Assembly: GCF_016921115.1 (NCBI RefSeq)
Contig: NZ_JAFFZS010000012.1
Location: 1 to 64,000, forward strand
Reading direction: 5' to 3'
Origin: Streptomyces actuosus
GTDB lineage: Bacteria > Actinomycetota > Actinomycetes > Streptomycetales > Streptomycetaceae
DNA: 64,000 bases
Shown here: in pieces, positions 26,387 to 35,614 of the stretch
How positions within the stretch are numbered: position 1 is the first letter of the stretch
Layout: the number at the start of each line of letters is the position of its first letter
The notes under the pieces: model-generated
What the model was told of the DNA's origin: nothing
Databases searched by the model: none
What the model saw: only the letters and a program-made list of their open reading frames with translations
Program-made: the position numbers and the translations under genes

Positions 26387-28282
26387 GTGAACGGAACGTC
26401 CGATGGGCCGACGCCCGCGACAGACATCGATGGGTCGATCATCACAGAGAGTGACGTGATCGACTCCGCCCGTGCCGGATCGTCCTCCGCCCGTGCCGGA
26501 TCGTCCTCCGCCCGGACCGGATCGCCCGCACTGTGCCCCGAGCCTCCCCGCCGCGCCGCCTACCACTCCGCGTTCGACGCCGCACCGCTCGCCATGGCCG
26601 TCGTCGACCCCGAGGGCCTGGTCGTGCACGCCAACGACACGCTCGGGGACCTGCTCGGCTGCGCTCCGGACGAACTGTCCGGGCGGGCCGCCGCCGACCT
26701 GGTGGACCTGGCCTCGGACGCCCGCACCTGGCGCACCTACCGCGAGGTGCTGCGCGGCCGCCGGGCGAATCTGCGCTGCACGCGCCGCCTGAAGCATCCC
26801 GGCGGCCCGTCGGTGTGGGCGCAGGTCACCGTCTCCCCGCTGGCCGGGGACGAGCCCGGCGCCCTGCTGTCGGTCGCCGACATCAGCGCACGCCGCGAAC
26901 TCCAGGCGAGGCTGCGGCACTTGGAGATGCACGACCCGGTGACCAGGCTGCCCAACCGCACCCTCTTCTTCGAGCGCCTGTCGGCGGCGCTGGACGCGCA
27001 GTCCTACGAACTGGGCGGCACCGGCCGGATCGGCCTGTGCTACCTGGACCTGGACGGCTTCAAGGCCATCAACGACACCCTCGGACACCGCGAGGGCGAC
27101 CGCCTGCTCGCGGCGGTCGCCGAGCGGCTGACCCGCTGCGCCGACGAGGCCAGGCAGAACCGCGTCAGCGCGCCGCTGGTGGCGCGGCTGGGTGGCGACG
27201 AGTTCGCGCTCCTCGTGGAGGACTCCACCGGCACGGAGCAGCTCTCGGAGCTCGCCGAAGCGGTCCTGACGGCTCTTCAGGCCCCCTTCGACCTGGCCGG
27301 GCAGCGGCTGTCGCTGTCGGCGTCGATCGGCGTGGTCGAACGCCACGCCGCCGGCACGACGGCCACCGGACTGATGCAGGCCGCCGACACGACGCTGTAC
27401 TGGGCGAAGGCGGACGGCAAGGCCCGCTGGACGCTGTTCGACCCCGAGCGCAACGCCCACCTGATGACCCGCCAGGCTCTGGCGTCCACGCTCCGCCCCG
27501 CCGTCGAGCGGGGCGAGTTCGTGCTCGACTACCAGCCGCTGGTCGGCATGGCGGACGGGCGGCTGCGCGGCGTGGAGGCCCTGGTCCGCTGGGACCACCC
27601 GCGCTTCGGGGCACTACCGCCGAATCGGTTCATCACACTGGCCGAGGAGGACGGCTCCATCGTGCCGCTGGGACGCTGGATCCTGGCCGCCGCCTGCCGC
27701 CAGGCACGCCGCTGGCAGCACGAGCACCCCGGTGAACCGCCGGTCTTCGTCAGCGTCAACGTCGCCGTCCGCCAGGTCTGGGACTCGGACCTGGTCGCCG
27801 ACGTGGCCCGGACCCTGACCGAGACCGGACTGGCGCCGCACCTGCTCCAGCTGGAGCTCACGGAGTCGGCGGTCATGGGCTCGGCGGGTCGGCCGCTGCG
27901 GGCACTCCAGGCCCTCAGCGACATGGGCGTGCGCATCGCCATCGACGACTTCGGGACCGGCTACTCGAACCTGGCGTACCTCAGCCGCCTCCCGGTCGAC
28001 GTGCTGAAGCTCGACGGCTCCTTCGTGCGCGGCTTCCAGTACGACGGCGGCGAGGCCGCCCCGAGCCCCGCCGACGAGGTCATCGTCGAAGCCATGATCC
28101 AGCTGGCCCACCGCCTCGGCCTCACCGTCACCGCCGAATGCGTGGAGACGGCCGCCCAGGCCGACCGACTGCGCGGCATCGGCTGCGACACCGGGCAGGG
28201 CTGGCTGTACTCCCGCCCGGTGCCGCCGGAGCGCATCTCCGAACTGCTGGGCGCAGGGTCGGCCTGCACGCCGGGCAGCTGA
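26387..28282 (+). CDS. cdgA: PAS-GGDEF-EAL c-di-GMP enzyme CdgA
   Basis: 631 aa. Low-complexity N-terminus with three copies of a seven-residue repeat (ARAGSSS, about 29-45), a PAS domain (about 60-170, YHSAFDAAPLAMAVVDPEGLVVHAN), a GGDEF domain with intact GGDEF (269-273) and an EAL domain with intact Glu397-Ala-Leu and DDFGTGYSNL. Both catalytic signatures are present, so it may make and degrade c-di-GMP. In Streptomyces c-di-GMP dimerises BldD and holds back sporulation. Domain order and location fit SCO2817 CdgA. GTG start with GGGAG upstream. Confidence 0.9.
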   Translation: MNGTSDGPTPATDIDGSIITESDVIDSARAGSSSARAGSSSARTGSPALCPEPPRRAAYHSAFDAAPLAMAVVDPEGLVVHANDTLGDLLGCAPDELSGRAAADLVDLASDARTWRTYREVLRGRRANLRCTRRLKHPGGPSVWAQVTVSPLAGDEPGALLSVADISARRELQARLRHLEMHDPVTRLPNRTLFFERLSAALDAQSYELGGTGRIGLCYLDLDGFKAINDTLGHREGDRLLAAVAERLTRCADEARQNRVSAPLVARLGGDEFALLVEDSTGTEQLSELAEAVLTALQAPFDLAGQRLSLSASIGVVERHAAGTTATGLMQAADTTLYWAKADGKARWTLFDPERNAHLMTRQALASTLRPAVERGEFVLDYQPLVGMADGRLRGVEALVRWDHPRFGALPPNRFITLAEEDGSIVPLGRWILAAACRQARRWQHEHPGEPPVFVSVNVAVRQVWDSDLVADVARTLTETGLAPHLLQLELTESAVMGSAGRPLRALQALSDMGVRIAIDDFGTGYSNLAYLSRLPVDVLKLDGSFVRGFQYDGGEAAPSPADEVIVEAMIQLAHRLGLTVTAECVETAAQADRLRGIGCDTGQGWLYSRPVPPERISELLGAGSACTPGS

Positions 28283-28364
28283 GCCGTCCGCCGGCGGCGC
28301 CCCAGGCGTCGGCACCGGTGCCGGCGCCGACGACCCGGCGGGGCGGTGCCGCGCGGCGCCGCCG

Positions 28365-29468
28365 TCAGACCGCGGGGAGGCGGTAGGCGTCGGCGACGAG
28401 CTGATACGACCTCAGCCGCACCTCCCCGCCGTGCGCGTTGGAGGTGAGCATCAGCTCGTCCGCCCCGGTGCGCTTGTGCAGGTCGTCCAGGCCCGCGCGG
28501 ACCTCGTCGGCCGTGCCGTGCATGACGTTGGAGCTCCAGGAGGCGACGAACTCCTCCTCCCGTGGGCTGAACTCGTACGCCTCGGCCTCCTCCGGGGTCG
28601 GCACCAGCCCCGGCCGGCCCATCCGCAGGCGCAGCATGCTGAGCGCGCCGGCGCGCACCTGCCGACGGGCCTCCCGCTCGTCGTCGGTGGCGAGGGCGGC
28701 GACACCGATGAGGGCGTAGGGCTCGTCGAGCACCGCGGACGGCCGGAAGGACTCCCGGTAGAGGTCCAGGGCCGGGATCGTGTTCTGCGCCGAGAAGTGG
28801 TGGGCGAAGGCGAAGGGCAGCCCCAGCAGGCCCGCCAGCCGTGCGCTGAACCCGGACGAACCGAGCAGCCAGACCGGCGGCCGGTGCGGGGACTGCACCC
28901 CGCCGGGCGAGGTGGCCTGGACGGGGCCCGGGACGGCGTGGATGGGGCGGTAGGGGTGCCCGTCGGGGAAGTCGTCGTCGAGGAACCGCGTCAACTCGGC
29001 CAGCTGCTGAGGGAAGTCGTCGGCGCCCTCGTCGAGCCGGTCGGCGCGGCGCAGCGCCGCCGCCGTCGCCCCGTCCGTCCCGGGCGCCCGGCCCAGGCCC
29101 AGATCGATGCGCCCCGGCGCCATCGCCTCCAGCGTCCCGAACTGCTCGGCGATCACGAGCGGTGGGTGGTTGGGCAGCATCACGCCGCCCGAGCCGAGCC
29201 GGATGCGGTCGGTGTGGGCGGCGAGATGGGCGAGGATCACCGCCGGGGACGAGGAGGCCACGCCCGGCATCGAGTGGTGCTCGGCCACCCAGTACCGGTG
29301 GAACCCGCGGGACTCGCTCAGCCGGGCGAGGGCGACGCTGGTGCGCAGGGCGTCGGTGGCGGTGCGCCCGGCCCCGACCGTGACCAGGTCCAGCACCGAC
29401 AGCGGCACCGCGGCGGTCCCTCGCGCCGTCCCTCGTATCCCGTCGCCGGTGGTGTCGTCTGCGCCCAC
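28365..29468 (-). CDS. Luciferase-like (LLM) flavin oxidoreductase
   Basis: 367 aa bacterial-luciferase-family protein of the MsnO8/YhbW-like type. Signatures: SVLDLVTVGAGRTATDALRTSVALARLSESRGFHRYWVAEHHSMPGVASSSPAVI (shown in family order: LSVLDL, YWVAEHH), GSGGVMLPNHPPLVIAEQFGTLEAM split around the NHPP motif, and GRIDLGLGRAPGTD. Likely uses FMN or F420; the substrate cannot be predicted. Single gene, convergent with cdgA and 82 bp from it. Confidence 0.87.
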   Translation of the reverse strand: MGADDTTGDGIRGTARGTAAVPLSVLDLVTVGAGRTATDALRTSVALARLSESRGFHRYWVAEHHSMPGVASSSPAVILAHLAAHTDRIRLGSGGVMLPNHPPLVIAEQFGTLEAMAPGRIDLGLGRAPGTDGATAAALRRADRLDEGADDFPQQLAELTRFLDDDFPDGHPYRPIHAVPGPVQATSPGGVQSPHRPPVWLLGSSGFSARLAGLLGLPFAFAHHFSAQNTIPALDLYRESFRPSAVLDEPYALIGVAALATDDEREARRQVRAGALSMLRLRMGRPGLVPTPEEAEAYEFSPREEEFVASWSSNVMHGTADEVRAGLDDLHKRTGADELMLTSNAHGGEVRLRSYQLVADAYRLPAV

Positions 29469-29848
29469 GGGGGTGCCTCCTGCGGTGTGCGGTGCGGTGT
29501 CCTCCGGACGCCAACAGGAGGAGGTCTCCGGTTATTCCCCGAGGCGGAGGCCCGGAAGGGGGAGGAACCGCTGCGCGTCCCGCGGCCCGCGGGACGGGGG
29601 CCGGGTTCCGGCACGCCGGGACGGCGGGGCGACGACCGCGGGCACGTGGGTGACGACGCGGGCGCGGCGGTGACCGCGGGGCGTCCGCGCCGGCCCCGCG
29701 GGGGTGATGCCGGCGCGGACGCTCCGGCCCGGCGTCCCGCTGAGACACGCCCGCCAGGGTGGGGCATCCGGCGAGGCGGCATCGGCCGGGCGCGGCTTTG
29801 GCCCCGCCGAGCCGGAACGGCGGGGCCAAAGCCGCGCGGTGCGGCGCT
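29469..29848. other. Intergenic region containing a terminator
   Basis: About 380 bp with no credible gene. The left part would hold the promoter of the LLM gene. The right part holds the strong hairpin at 29791-29836. Confidence 0.5.
29791..29836 (-). terminator. 19-bp perfect hairpin downstream of the isomerase operon
   Basis: CGCGGCTTTGGCCCCGCCG (29791-29809) pairs perfectly with 29818-29836 around an 8-nt loop, 13 bp after the stop of the gene ending at 29849. Confidence 0.85.
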
Positions 29849-30580
29849 TCACGCCTGGACGAGCGGCTCCCGCCGGAACAGGACGCCGAGCTCCGGTGCG
29901 TTCACGCGGCGGTCCGCCAGCCGCAGCCCCTCCCACACGGTCACCTGGTTCGCCGTGAGCACCGGCTTGCCCAGCTCCATCTCCAGGGCGGGCAGGCACG
30001 AGGCCGTGTGCAGCGCGGTGTCCGGCAGCAGCACCGCGCCCGCGTCCTCCCGGTCGGCCTCCCGGGCCAGCGCCAGGACCTGCTGCTCCCCCCAGGTGCC
30101 GACCTCGGCCGCCGTGATGATCCCGGCCCCCCGCACCCCGGTCACGTCCAGGCCCGCGGTGTGCAGGAAGTCGGCGAACAGCCCGGCGACGTCGTCGGGG
30201 TAGGTCGCCCCGACGGCGACCCGGCGCAGCCCCAGCTCCCGCACCGCGTGGACGAAGGCGAAGGACGTCGAGGAGGCCGGCATCCCGGCCGCCCGGGCGA
30301 GGGCGCGCACCTGGTCGTGGGCACCCTCCCAGCCGTGGACGAAGCTGCCGCTGGTGCAGGCCCACACCACCGACTCGGCCCCGATCAGCCGCAACTCCTC
30401 CACCCCGGCGGCGAGCCGCTCCGGCGCACCCATCCGGCGCAGCGCGTCGACCCGGTGCGCGTCCTCGCCGATGTCCGTGTGGACGAGGTCCAGTCGGATG
30501 TCGCTGCCCAGGAGCTGCTCGATGCGCGGGTAGTCGTCCTCGGCCGAGTGGCCCGGATAGAGGAACCCGAGTGATGTCAT
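29849..30580 (-). CDS. Maleate isomerase / Asp-Glu racemase-like protein (second of pair)
   Basis: 243 aa, Asp/Glu racemase superfamily close to maleate cis-trans isomerase and arylmalonate decarboxylase. N-terminal TSLGFLYPGHSAEDDYPRIE; first catalytic-type Cys in VVWACTSGSFVHGWEG; later Ser/Thr-rich STSFAFVHAV; the second cysteine position appears as LPDTALHTASCLPALEMELGKPVLTANQV. The ATG overlaps the stop of the paralogue upstream (ATGA), so both are co-translated and may form a heteromer. The ectoine-degradation protein EutA belongs to the same family, and an EhuABCD-type transporter lies nearby. Confidence 0.82.
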   Translation of the reverse strand: MTSLGFLYPGHSAEDDYPRIEQLLGSDIRLDLVHTDIGEDAHRVDALRRMGAPERLAAGVEELRLIGAESVVWACTSGSFVHGWEGAHDQVRALARAAGMPASSTSFAFVHAVRELGLRRVAVGATYPDDVAGLFADFLHTAGLDVTGVRGAGIITAAEVGTWGEQQVLALAREADREDAGAVLLPDTALHTASCLPALEMELGKPVLTANQVTVWEGLRLADRRVNAPELGVLFRREPLVQA

Positions 30581-31386
30581 GTCCAGCCTTCCTGCTGCTC
30601 GCCGTCCGGCACCTCCGGGACGGCCGGGGGCCACACCCGCGCGGATGCGTCGAGCAGCGCCTGGTACGGCCCCACGGCCCGGGTACCCAGCCGGCGCAGT
30701 GCCGCCCACATCGTCACCTGGTTGGCCGAGAGCACCGGAATGCGCAGTTCGGCCTCCAGTTGGGGGATCACGTCGTACGTCGGCAGGTTGGTGCAGGAGA
30801 TGAACAGCGCGTCCGGCGCGCCCACGCCTGTTGCCCGCCGCGCCATGTCGGCCACGTCGCGGTACGGGACCTTCCAGATGTGCCGGGTCAACCCCATGAA
30901 GGCGCACCCGGTCACGGTGACACCCGCCTGCGCCATGTACAGCTCCAGGGCCCGGGTCACCGACTCGGTGTACGGCGTCACCAGCGCCACCCGGCTCGCC
31001 CCCAGCTCGGCCAGTGCCTCCAGCAGCGCCCCGGAGGTGGTGAGGGACGGCACGACGCCCGCCCGTGCCATCGCCTCGCACATGCGCTGCTCGCCCGTGA
31101 TCCCGGCGACGAAGCTGCCGGAGGCGCAGGCGTAGGCGACGACCTCGGGCGCCACCGCGATCAGCGTGCGGACGGCGTCGGTGAGCGTCTCGTGCTCGCT
31201 GACCAGCCGGGCCAGGCCGAGACTCACCTCGACCGGGACGTAGGGCGTCCGGGTGAGGTGCAGGGAGACGTCGTCGGGCGTCCAGCGCCACAGCTCCCGG
31301 TCGAGCGCGAAGTCGAAGGGGGCGACCACACCGACTCCGCGCTGGGCGTGGGGGCCGCCGAGAAAACTGACATCCATGACGCCCAT
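30577..31386 (-). CDS. Maleate isomerase / Asp-Glu racemase-like protein (first of pair)
   Basis: 269 aa with the start at MGVMDVSFLGG (31386); starts at 31377 or a TTG at 31497 are possible. Same family as the next gene: VVAYACASGSFVAGITGEQ holds the first Cys, SLTTSGALLEALAELGASRVALVTPY the middle segment, and LFISCTNLPTYDVIPQLEAELRIPVLSANQV the second Cys (split here at SCTNLPT). Both catalytic cysteines are clear. Probable substrates are maleate-like or alpha-substituted dicarboxylates. Divergent from the dehydrogenase at 31640. Confidence 0.82.
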   Translation of the reverse strand: MGVMDVSFLGGPHAQRGVGVVAPFDFALDRELWRWTPDDVSLHLTRTPYVPVEVSLGLARLVSEHETLTDAVRTLIAVAPEVVAYACASGSFVAGITGEQRMCEAMARAGVVPSLTTSGALLEALAELGASRVALVTPYTESVTRALELYMAQAGVTVTGCAFMGLTRHIWKVPYRDVADMARRATGVGAPDALFISCTNLPTYDVIPQLEAELRIPVLSANQVTMWAALRRLGTRAVGPYQALLDASARVWPPAVPEVPDGEQQEGWT

Positions 31387-31639
31387 GGAGGACACCGCCT
31401 CGCGGTCGGAGACGACGGGGCAACGGATCGTACAGGCGCCCCTGTTGACGACGGTAGGTTCGGGTGCGAGCGTGGTCAATCCGCGCATGTCAGACAACAG
31501 GTCACCGCTCCGCCCCGGGCCGGATCACCCGTTTCCGCCCCGGGAACCTCCCGCACGGCTCCCGCACCGCCGCCGGATGAAACACGCGCAGAACGCCAGG
31601 AGACCGTCCATGAAGCAGCCACGGCAGAAACGGCCCTGA

Positions 31640-32587
31640 ATGACCGCCCCGACCCTCCTCGTCCTCGACGCGGATCCCCCACCCCGCCTCGGCCGCCTGA
31701 CCGGCCGCGCCCGGATCGTGCACACGGACGAGGCGGGCCTCGCCGACCGGCTGCCGGACGCCGACGTGCTGCTGGTGTGGGACTTCACCTCGCACGCGGT
31801 GGCCCGGGCCTGGCCGGGCGAGGGCCCGCGCCCGCGCTGGGTGCACACCGCCAGCGCGGGGGTGGACCATCTGATGTGCCCGGCGCTCGCCGCGTCCGAC
31901 ACGGTGGTCACCAACGCACGCGGCGTCTTCGACCAGCCGATCGCCGAGTACGTCGCCGCGCTCGTGCTGGCCATGGCCAAGGACCTGCCCCGGACCTGGG
32001 AGTTCCAGCAGAAGCGGGAGTGGCGGCACCGCGAGAGCATGCGTCTGGCCGGCACCCGCGCGTGCGTGATCGGTTCCGGGCCGATCGGCCGAGCGATCGC
32101 CCGCACCCTGAAGGCGCTCGGGGTGACCGCGGCGATCGTCGGCCGCACCCCCCGTACCGGCATCCACGGCCCGGACGACCTGGACCGGCTGCTGTCCCGC
32201 GCCGACTGGGTGATCGCGGCGGCCCCGCTCACGGACGCCACCCGGGGCATGTTCGACCTGCGCCGCTTCGGGGTGATGCAGCCCTCCGCCCGGTTCGTCA
32301 ACGTCGGCCGGGGCCCCCTGGTCGACGAGGACGCCCTTGCCGAGGCCCTGTCGAAGCGGTGGATCGCGGGCGCCGCCGTGGACGTCCTCACCCATGAGCC
32401 GCTGGCGCCGGACAGCCCCCTGTGGCAGGTTCCGGGGCTGCTCGTCTCCCCGCACATGAGCGGCGACACGGTCGGCTGGCGGGAAGAGCTCGGTGCGCAG
32501 TTCGTGGAGTTGTACGAGCGCTGGGCCGCCGGCCGGCCCCTGGTGAACGTGGTCGACAAGAGCCGCGGATACGTCCCCGGTCACTGA
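31640..32587 (+). CDS. NAD-dependent D-2-hydroxyacid dehydrogenase family protein
   Basis: 315 aa. The NAD-binding fold is ACVIGSGPIGRAIARTLKALG; catalytic Arg in FVNVGRGPLVDE, Glu in AAVDVLTHEPLAP and His in LLVSPHMSGDT form the usual Arg-Glu-His set. It may reduce a 2-keto acid or oxidise a 2-hydroxyacid released by the neighbouring amidase or isomerases. First gene of a rightward pair with the amidase (17 bp apart). Confidence 0.87.
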   Translation: MTAPTLLVLDADPPPRLGRLTGRARIVHTDEAGLADRLPDADVLLVWDFTSHAVARAWPGEGPRPRWVHTASAGVDHLMCPALAASDTVVTNARGVFDQPIAEYVAALVLAMAKDLPRTWEFQQKREWRHRESMRLAGTRACVIGSGPIGRAIARTLKALGVTAAIVGRTPRTGIHGPDDLDRLLSRADWVIAAAPLTDATRGMFDLRRFGVMQPSARFVNVGRGPLVDEDALAEALSKRWIAGAAVDVLTHEPLAPDSPLWQVPGLLVSPHMSGDTVGWREELGAQFVELYERWAAGRPLVNVVDKSRGYVPGH

Positions 32588-32604
32588 CGCCCCTGGGAGG
32601 ATGC

Positions 32605-34011
32605 ATGACGGATCTCACCGAGCCGACGGCCGTACGGCTCGCCGAGGGCTACCGCAAGGGCGAGTTCTCCCCGGTGGAGGCGACCCGGGCGGCTCTGGAG
32701 GAGGCCGAGCGGATCCAGCCGCGGGTGAACGCGTTCGTGCGGCTCCTCGCCGAGGAGGCCCTCGCGCAGGCCCGCGCGGCCGAGGACCGCCTGCGGCGCG
32801 GGGAACCTCGCGGGACGCTGGACGGCGTGCCCGTCACCGTCAAGGACATGCTGCTGCTGCGCGGCCGTCCCACCCTGCGCGGCTCCCGGACCGTCGCCGA
32901 GGACGGGCCCTGGACGGAGGACGCCCCGTCCGTGGCGCGGCTGCGCGAGCAGGGCGCGGTGTTCATCGGCAAGACCACGACCCCCGAGTTCGGCTGGAAG
33001 GGCGTCACCGACTCGCCGCTGACCGGGGTCACCCGCAACCCGCGCGACCCCTCCCGCACCGCGGGCGGGTCCAGCGGCGGCAGCGCGGCGGCGGTCGCGC
33101 TCGGCGCCGCCCCGCTGTCGCTGGGCACGGACGGCGGCGGAAGCGTCCGCATCCCCGCCTCGTTCTGCGGGATCTTCGGGCTGAAGCCGACGTACGGCCG
33201 GGTCCCGGTGTATCCGGCGAGCCCCTTCGGCACGCTGTCGCACGTGGGGCCGATGGCACGGGACGCGGCGGACGCGGCGCTGCTGCTGGACGTGATCGCC
33301 GCGCCGGACGCCCGGGACTGGTCGGCGCTGGCCCCGGTCACCGGCTCCTGGGCCGACGCCCTGGCCGAAGGGGTGCACGGGCTGCGCGTGGCGTTCTCGC
33401 CGTCGCTCGGCGGGCAGGTGGCGGTCCGCCCGGCCGTCGCCACCGCGGTGCGGCACGCGGTGGAGCAGTTGGCCGGGCTCGGCGCGTACGTCGAGGAGAC
33501 CGACCCCGACGTCACCGACCCGGTGGACGCCTTCCACACCCTGTGGTTCAGCGGCGCCGCCCGGCTCACCCACGGTCTGGGGCGGCAGCAGCGGGAGTTG
33601 CTCGACCCCGGACTGCGGGAGATCTGCGCCCGCGGCGCCCGGTACAGCGCCCTGGACTATCTCGCCGCGGTCGACGTCCGGATGGACCTGGGCCGCCGGA
33701 TGGGCCGCTTCCACGAGACGTACGACCTGCTTCTGACACCGACGCTGCCGATCACCGCGTTCGAGGCGGGCGCGGAGGTGCCGCGGGCCTCGGGGCACCG
33801 GCGCTGGACGGGGTGGACGCCCTTCACCTATCCGTTCAACCTGACCCAGCAGCCCGCCGCCACGGTGCCGGTCGGGACGGACGCGGACGGGCTGCCGGTG
33901 GGACTGCAGATCGTGGCCGCCCGGCACCGCGACGACCTGGTGCTGCGGGCGGCGCACGCCCTCTACGAGGCGGGCGTCGCCTCCTCGGCGCTCACGCCCG
34001 CCGGAAGCTGA
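32605..34011 (+). CDS. Amidase signature family enzyme
   Basis: 468 aa. The Ser-cisSer-Lys triad is visible: Lys in GVPVTVKDML, and the Gly/Ser-rich TAGGSSGGSAAAVALGAAPLSLGTDGGGSVRIP split around GGSSGG and GTDGGGS. Full family length, no signal peptide. Expected to hydrolyse an amide in the cytoplasm. GGGAGG is followed by two overlapping ATGs; 32605 keeps the amidase frame. Its last 20 nt overlap the convergent DUF3830 gene. Confidence 0.9.
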   Translation: MTDLTEPTAVRLAEGYRKGEFSPVEATRAALEEAERIQPRVNAFVRLLAEEALAQARAAEDRLRRGEPRGTLDGVPVTVKDMLLLRGRPTLRGSRTVAEDGPWTEDAPSVARLREQGAVFIGKTTTPEFGWKGVTDSPLTGVTRNPRDPSRTAGGSSGGSAAAVALGAAPLSLGTDGGGSVRIPASFCGIFGLKPTYGRVPVYPASPFGTLSHVGPMARDAADAALLLDVIAAPDARDWSALAPVTGSWADALAEGVHGLRVAFSPSLGGQVAVRPAVATAVRHAVEQLAGLGAYVEETDPDVTDPVDAFHTLWFSGAARLTHGLGRQQRELLDPGLREICARGARYSALDYLAAVDVRMDLGRRMGRFHETYDLLLTPTLPITAFEAGAEVPRASGHRRWTGWTPFTYPFNLTQQPAATVPVGTDADGLPVGLQIVAARHRDDLVLRAAHALYEAGVASSALTPAGS

Positions 34012-34486
34012 GCGTCTCCCCCGCCGCACCCGTCCGCCACAGGTCGGTGCATGCCTCGGCCATGGCCTCCAGCCCGTCGACGACCTGCCCCCAGACGATG
34101 CCGGGCACCCAGCCCACATCGCCGTTGAGCAGCAGGTTGTTGCGCTCGTAGAACAGGGCCAGGTCCACGACGGTGGTCCCGGCGCGGACCTCGCGGTCGT
34201 AGCCGTAGGCCCGGGTGCCCAACTCCGTTCCGGCGAAGGAGAAATAACAGAGGTCTCCCGGGATCGGGGTGACCGTCGGGTTCTCCAGCGGGGGCTCCCG
34301 CCGTGCGAACGGCGGGAAGAGGGCGTAGATCTCGTTGCGCGCGTACTTGGCGTGGTAGACGTCGCCGGCCAGCGGCAGCGCGTCCCACACCGCATCACAC
34401 GTCAGCGGCGCACGGTCGTCGAGCAGTTGTGCGGTGCAGCGGATCCCCCGCCGGGCGAGGGACACCTCCAGATAGCGATCGGCCAT
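33992..34486 (-). CDS. DUF3830 (cyclophilin-like) protein
   Basis: 164 aa, matches the DUF3830 pattern: MADRYLEVSLARRGIRCTAQLLDDRAPLTC, AVWDALPLAGDVYHAKYARNEIYALFPP, GDLCYFSFAGTELG (segments). Beta-barrel cyclophilin-like fold; biochemical role not established. Such genes tend to travel with amidases, Asp/Glu racemase-type enzymes and amino-acid ABC transporters, as here. Start at 34486. Divergent from ehuB; 3' end overlaps the amidase by 20 nt. Confidence 0.8.
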   Translation of the reverse strand: MADRYLEVSLARRGIRCTAQLLDDRAPLTCDAVWDALPLAGDVYHAKYARNEIYALFPPFARREPPLENPTVTPIPGDLCYFSFAGTELGTRAYGYDREVRAGTTVVDLALFYERNNLLLNGDVGWVPGIVWGQVVDGLEAMAEACTDLWRTGAAGETLSFRRA

Positions 34487-34696
34487 GCCTTGCCCCTTCC
34501 CCGGCCCGGCGGGTGCGCATGCCCGGACGGGACCCGAAGACAAAGAGAAGATCACGTTCCGGACACTGTTGGGTCACATCCACCGGGCGCACCGCATAGG
34601 TCGCCGGGATCGGGCAGGCGCCACCACTGGTCTGCGTAGGACCGCAGGTCTGTGCAAGGCCGCCCCGGCAACGCTCTCTTTGGAGGTCGAGTGTCC

Positions 34697-35599
34697 ATGT
34701 CCGAGTTCCCCCACCTGTCCCGCCGCGGTTTCCTCACCAGAAGCGCGGCCGTCGGCGGTCTGGTCGCCGTCCCCGGCCTGATCACCGCCTGCAGCAAGAC
34801 CGACAGCGGCAGTGACGGCGAGGGCTCGAAGCTGGAGCAGCTCAAGAAGCAGGGCTACGTGAAGGTGGCCTACGCCAACGAGGCGCCCTACGGCTACAAG
34901 GAGGACGACCAGCTCAAGGGCGAGGCGCCGACCCTGCACCGGGAGATCTTCAAGGCGCTGGGCGTCGCGGAGCTGCGCCCGACGTTCTCGGAGTGGGACG
35001 GCCTGATCCCCGGACTGCAGGCCGGCAAGTACGACGTGATCAGCGCCGGTATGGCGATCATCCCGGACCGCTGCGAGAAGGCGCTGTTCTCCGAGCCGGA
35101 GTTCGTCTCGCCGACCGCGATGATGGTGAAGAAGGGCAACCCGAAGAACCTGTCCGACCTGGCGTCGGCGAAGGAGGCGGGGGTCACCGTCGGTGTGATG
35201 TCGGGCGCGGTCGAGAAGAGCTACGCCACCGCCGCCGGGATCTCCGGGGGCAGCATCAAGACGCTCCAGAAGCCGCAGGACGGCGCGGACGCGGTCAAGG
35301 GCGGCCGGATCGACGCCTTCCTGCTGACCAGCATCTCGCTGAACTGGCTGGCCAAGAACAACAGCGGCCTGGAGGTCACCGAGGCCTTCATCCCGGAGGC
35401 CGACGGCAAGAAGCAGTACAGCCCGGGCGGTGCCGTCTTCCGCAAGGGCACCGAGGACCTGCGCGACGCCTTCAACCGCGAGCTGAAGAAGATCACCTCC
35501 GACCCGGACCGGTACGTGCAGCTCATCGGCGAGTACGGCTTCGGCAAGGAGACCATCCCGCCGGCGGACCTGAAGACCGCCGCCCTGTGCAAGGGCTGA
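34697..35599 (+). CDS. ehuB: EhuB-like ABC transporter substrate-binding lipoprotein
   Basis: 300 aa family-3 solute-binding protein. Tat-type signal with twin Arg (SRRGFLTRSA) and lipobox ITAC, so a Tat-exported lipoprotein. The ligand domain begins QGYVKVAYANEAPYGYKED, as in ectoine/hydroxyectoine-binding EhuB proteins. A GTG six bases upstream (34691) is an alternative start; GGAGG at 34682-34686 could serve either. First gene of an ehuBCDA operon. The name reflects family resemblance; given the enzymes next door the true ligand may differ. Confidence 0.8.
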   Translation: MSEFPHLSRRGFLTRSAAVGGLVAVPGLITACSKTDSGSDGEGSKLEQLKKQGYVKVAYANEAPYGYKEDDQLKGEAPTLHREIFKALGVAELRPTFSEWDGLIPGLQAGKYDVISAGMAIIPDRCEKALFSEPEFVSPTAMMVKKGNPKNLSDLASAKEAGVTVGVMSGAVEKSYATAAGISGGSIKTLQKPQDGADAVKGGRIDAFLLTSISLNWLAKNNSGLEVTEAFIPEADGKKQYSPGGAVFRKGTEDLRDAFNRELKKITSDPDRYVQLIGEYGFGKETIPPADLKTAALCKG

Positions 35600-35614
35600 C
35601 GAGGACACCTGCCC

